The translations under genes were made by a program, and so were the position numbers. Below, piece by piece: positions 6,636 to 8,169 of a stretch of DNA of 8,169 nt. Origin of the DNA: Thermus_A sp040290245. GTDB taxonomy: Bacteria; Deinococcota; Deinococci; Deinococcales; Thermaceae. How positions within the stretch are numbered: the first letter of the stretch is position 1; each line of letters starts with the position of its first letter. Below the pieces are notes generated by a model. That model was not told the DNA's origin and made no database searches. It saw only the letters and a program-made list of their open reading frames with translations. The stretch covers positions 1 to 8,169 of the forward strand of contig NZ_PSMQ01000068.1 of the NCBI RefSeq assembly GCF_040290245.1. The letters are read 5' to 3'.

Positions 6636-6826
6636 CACCGAGAGGAAGGCCACGCCCGGCAGCCAGGCCAGCCCCAGTCCGTAGAACAGCAAGGTCAGCA
6701 CAATGTTCAGGCCCGGCATCCCCGGCACCCTGGGGTCGAGGTGGGCCCAAAGCCGCCCCGCCAGGGTCAAAGCGAACGCCGCCCCCAGCAGGCCCCAGTA
6801 GGCGAAGCGGGCCACCCGGTGCACCA

Positions 6827-6832
6827 CCCCCC
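6827..6832 (-). other. Frame break in a C6 run of the permease relic
   Basis: On the - strand the frame before the run reads A-P-F-I-G-A-P-G-G and the frame after reads V-V-H-R-V-A-R-F-A-Y-W-G. One added base in this run joins them without loss. Confidence 0.6.
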
Positions 6833-6927
6833 AGGCGCGCCGATGAACGGCGCCACCACCAGCAAGGTGCCTCCGAGGATTCCGGCCACCGATAAAAGGG
6901 CTATGGCTTCCTGCTCCACCCGGCCGA

Positions 6928-6932
6928 GGGGG
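6928..6932 (-). other. Frame break in a G5 run of the permease relic
   Basis: One added base here converts G-V-G-L-A-P and the following frame into a continuous G-V-G-L-A-P-L-G-R-V-E-Q-E-A-I-A-L-L, linking two hydrophobic segments. Confidence 0.6.
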
Positions 6933-7028
6933 CCAGGCCTACCCCAACCAGCAGCAGGATGCCTGCCAGCACCACCGCGAAGGACCGGGGCTTGCGGAAC
7001 TCGAGCCAAAGCAACGTCGGCAGCGGGT

Positions 7029-7345
7029 TCAGGCCAGCACCTCCACGAAGGTCTCTGGGACGCTCCTGCCCCGCGCGCACAGCTCCTCGGCGCCCGCGTC
7101 GAAGACAAAGCACCCGTTTTTCGAGGAACACCGCGCGGTGGAAGATGCCCTCGGCCTCGGCCACCTCGTGCGTCGAAGGCATCCGCGTCTCGAGGGTGCG
7201 GGCGCACCAGGGGCGGGGGGACCCCTCGAGGAAACCCAACACCCCCCGGTGGCGCGCGCGGTTGAAGTCGGGGTAGAGCCCCGCCATCCGCTCGGTGTTC
7301 GCTTCGCGAAGCAGCCGTTCGCCGTTGGCGGAGGTAGGCCACGTG
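7029..7345 (-). pseudogene. Decayed ABC transporter ATPase lacking Walker A, signature and Walker B
   Basis: Only scattered parts of an ABC ATPase remain on the - strand. V-A-Y-L-R-Q (about 7342-7325) resembles the Q-loop; E-R-M-A-G-L-Y-P-D-F-N-R-A-R (about 7287-7246) resembles the helical region of YtrB-like ATPases; S-T-H-E-V-A-E-A-E-G (about 7172-7143) is the H-loop; and F-D-A-G-A-E-E-L-C-A-R-G-R-S then E-T-F-V-E-V-L-A is a typical C-terminus ending at TGA 7031-7029. Between the helical part and the H-loop only about 20 residues remain where about 90 are expected, so signature and Walker B are gone. The N-terminal third with Walker A is also missing. Frame changes occur near 7325 (one extra base) and in the T5 run 7117-7121 (one missing base). 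The deletions cannot be read errors, so this gene is dead. Confidence 0.65.
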
Positions 7346-7358
7346 GGCCCGCGTGGCC
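7337..7358. repeat. Near-perfect 22-bp palindrome
   Basis: GGCCACG and CGTGGCC form the outer arms and GGGCCC the centre; 10 of 11 pairs match, with one T-G mismatch. It overlaps an 8-bp palindrome CCCGCGGG at 7356-7363. ATPase homology begins inside it, so it may mark a rearrangement joint or be a protein-binding site. Confidence 0.6.
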
Positions 7359-7385
7359 CGCGGGCGGCCCCCCAGGGACCACCAA

Positions 7386-7401
7386 CCCCCTGCAGAGGGG
7401 G
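7386..7401. repeat. Short GC hairpin
   Basis: CCCCCT and AGGGGG pair over six bases around GCAG. It lies between the 22-bp palindrome and the larger inverted repeat; function unknown. Confidence 0.45.
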
Positions 7402-7420
7402 AATGAACTGTTCTTTGTCC

Positions 7421-7471
7421 AAAAAACACCCCCTTGATGTTGATTTCTTTTATTGGTGATCAACATCAAGG
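7421..7471 (-). terminator. 13-bp perfect inverted repeat with T6 tract; probable terminator of the rep-like gene
   Basis: CCTTGATGTTGAT (7432-7444) and ATCAACATCAAGG (7459-7471) are exact inverted copies around a 14-base AT-rich loop. Read on the - strand the stem is followed after five bases by T6 (7426-7421), and the rep-like gene ends 140 bases upstream. This fits an intrinsic terminator, although the large loop, the AT-rich stem and the five-base gap are unusual, especially for a thermophile. An operator or replication-related hairpin is the alternative. Confidence 0.5.
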
Positions 7472-7527
7472 CCCCGGGGGGCGGGCGGGAAGATGCCCTC
7501 CAGGACGCATCCTCCCCCACCAAACTC

Positions 7528-7543
7528 CCCAAGTCTTCCGATA
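7528..7543 (+). repeat. 16-bp direct repeat, copy 1 (iteron-like)
   Basis: CCCAAGTCTTCCGATA, identical to the copy at 7561-7576 and starting 33 bases before it. It is followed by GGGGAT (7545-7550) and GAACG (7556-7560), blocks that also follow the second copy in the same order. Confidence 0.75.
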
Positions 7544-7560
7544 GGGGGATGGCCCGAACG

Positions 7561-7576
7561 CCCAAGTCTTCCGATA
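7561..7576 (+). repeat. 16-bp direct repeat, copy 2 (iteron-like)
   Basis: Identical to 7528-7543 over 16 bases. The blocks GGGGAT (7584-7589) and GAACG (7594-7598) follow it, with different spacing from copy 1, so the whole unit of 33-38 bases seems duplicated and diverged. It lies 35 bases beyond the stop of the rep-like gene. Thirty-three bases is about three helical turns, which suits a protein binding both copies on one face. Confidence 0.75.
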
Positions 7577-7610
7577 CCTCTTAGGGGATACTAGAACGAA
7601 AATTTTCCAA

Positions 7611-8169
7611 TCAATCCTCGAGTCTGCCTTCCGCAGCCGCGGTTTTGAGCTCATCCAAAAGCGCCTTGGGGTTCAGGCTTCCCTGTTCCATGCGCCGCGC
7701 GAGCTCCTCCACCTCCCCGATGCTCACCCGGGAGCGAAGGATGAGGTGGACCACCTGGAGAGCACGGCGGATCTGAGCCTCCCGGGGAAAGCTCTGCCAC
7801 TCCCGCTCCGCCTCTCCCTCCGGCCGCCGCGCCTCCTTTTCGGCCAGGGCCTGGTGCTTGGCGGTGCGGCCTGCGGGCAGGGCCCGGGCGTACTTGCCGC
7901 CTTCGTCCCGGATGACGTCCACCAGGAAGCCCAGGCGGTTCTTGGGCCTGTACCCCGAGGCCAGGATGGCCCGGAAGCGCTCGAGCCGGTCCCTGATCCG
8001 CTCCAAAGGGTAGCGGCGGGCCAGGGAGTAGGCGGAGGTAAAGGAAAGCCCCTCGGCCATCAAAAGTTCCACCGCCTCGGTGTCGGGGACGCCCCCGGCC
8101 TCCTCGCCGAAGACGTAGACGATGCTTTGGTTCTGCCCCCGGCCCAGGTACTCCACCGACTCGAGGTAG
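7611..8169 (-). CDS. Replication-initiator-like protein, C-terminal part (runs off the window)
   Basis: The frame is open from the window edge to TGA at 7613-7611, giving 185 residues; a GTG at 8156 is not the likely start because the frame continues as Y-L-E-S upstream. The first part, Y-L-G-R-G-Q-N-Q-S-I-V-Y-V-F-G, looks like the end of a winged-helix domain. It is followed by L-L-M-A-E-G-L-S-F-T-S-A-Y-S-L-A-R-R-Y-P and R-I-R-D-R-L-E-R-F, then G-Y-R-P-K-N-R-L-G-F-L-V-D-V-I-R-D. The pattern K-N-x-x-G-F-L-V-x-x-I-R-D is common at the C-terminus of plasmid and phage replication initiators. A charged, Ala/Glu/Arg-rich helical tail follows. The flanking direct repeats and palindromes agree with a replication role, but this is by pattern recall; another DNA-binding protein is possible. 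Confidence 0.5.
   Translation of the reverse strand, partial: YLESVEYLGRGQNQSIVYVFGEEAGGVPDTEAVELLMAEGLSFTSAYSLARRYPLERIRDRLERFRAILASGYRPKNRLGFLVDVIRDEGGKYARALPAGRTAKHQALAEKEARRPEGEAEREWQSFPREAQIRRALQVVHLILRSRVSIGEVEELARRMEQGSLNPKALLDELKTAAAEGRLED

Larger units (their letters stand above)
6430..7032 (-). pseudogene. Relic or frameshifted ABC transporter permease
   Basis: The - strand encodes a hydrophobic protein of about 200 residues scattered over several frames. Pieces in order are L-P-T-L-L-W-L-E-F-R-K-P-R-S-F with a first membrane segment A-V-V-L-A-G-I-L-L-L-V-G-V-G-L-A (to about 6935), then L-L-S-V-A-G-I-L-G-G-T-L-L-V-V-A-P-F (to about 6835), then two more membrane segments between about 6805 and 6640, and A-A-F-L-G-F-F-G-L-F near 6560-6530. 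Adding one base in the G5 run 6928-6932 and one in the C6 run 6827-6832 joins the first three pieces smoothly; a further single base is needed between about 6560 and 6625. It begins at the ATPase stop, with CTG where a start would be expected, so the order ATPase-permease fits an ABC transporter operon. The family (ABC-2 type or other) cannot be decided, and the 3' end is uncertain. Confidence 0.55.

Noticed and set aside
5941..6750. A 269-residue open frame on the - strand as one gene
   Set aside because: Only its first part resembles the permease; the rest crosses the AT-rich island and CRISPR-like element without protein-like features, so openness is probably chance.
7432..7471. Integron attC site or insertion sequence end
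   Set aside because: The inverted arms lack the R-Y-Y-Y-A-A-C core of attC, and no transposase or target duplication is attached.
7140..7500. 13-bp direct repeat GGAAGATGCCCTC at 7140-7152 and 7488-7500
   Set aside because: One shared 13-mer is expected by chance about as often as not in a window this size, and the flanks do not match.

Overview
The window looks like DNA from a thermophile of the Thermus/Deinococcus lineage, most likely Thermus. The genes are GC-rich with tightly overlapping starts and stops, the proteins are rich in Leu, Arg, Ala and Gly, and one repeat-like element resembles a Thermus CRISPR repeat. The assignment is from style and recalled families, not from a database match. 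The replication-initiator-like gene at the right end suggests a plasmid or megaplasmid.

Left part (1-5594, + strand) is one tightly packed operon. It holds the C-terminal end of a phenylacetate-CoA ligase-like enzyme, a short-chain dehydrogenase/reductase, a secreted Liv-type substrate-binding protein, two LivH/LivM permeases and two LivG/LivF ATPases. Starts and stops overlap or lie within about a dozen bases. The layout suggests uptake of an organic acid or amphipathic amino acid through the Liv-type transporter, followed by CoA activation and redox conversion; an aromatic acid such as phenylacetate is the simplest guess. As given, both the ligase and the binding protein are interrupted by one missing G in a poly-G run.

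Middle part (5595-7430) has no intact gene. It contains a probable relic of a DDE transposase (about 5700-5940), a single CRISPR-repeat-like element (6048-6067), an AT-rich island (6121-6180, 19 of 60 bases G+C), and on the - strand the remains of another ABC transporter: an ATPase lacking Walker A, signature and Walker B, followed by a permease spread over several frames.

Right part (7337-8169) holds a dense group of palindromes, two 16-bp direct repeats 33 bp apart, and the 3' end of a replication-initiator-like gene on the - strand that runs off the window. The repeats and palindromes beside this gene could be part of a replication or control region. No rRNA, tRNA or true multi-unit CRISPR array is visible.
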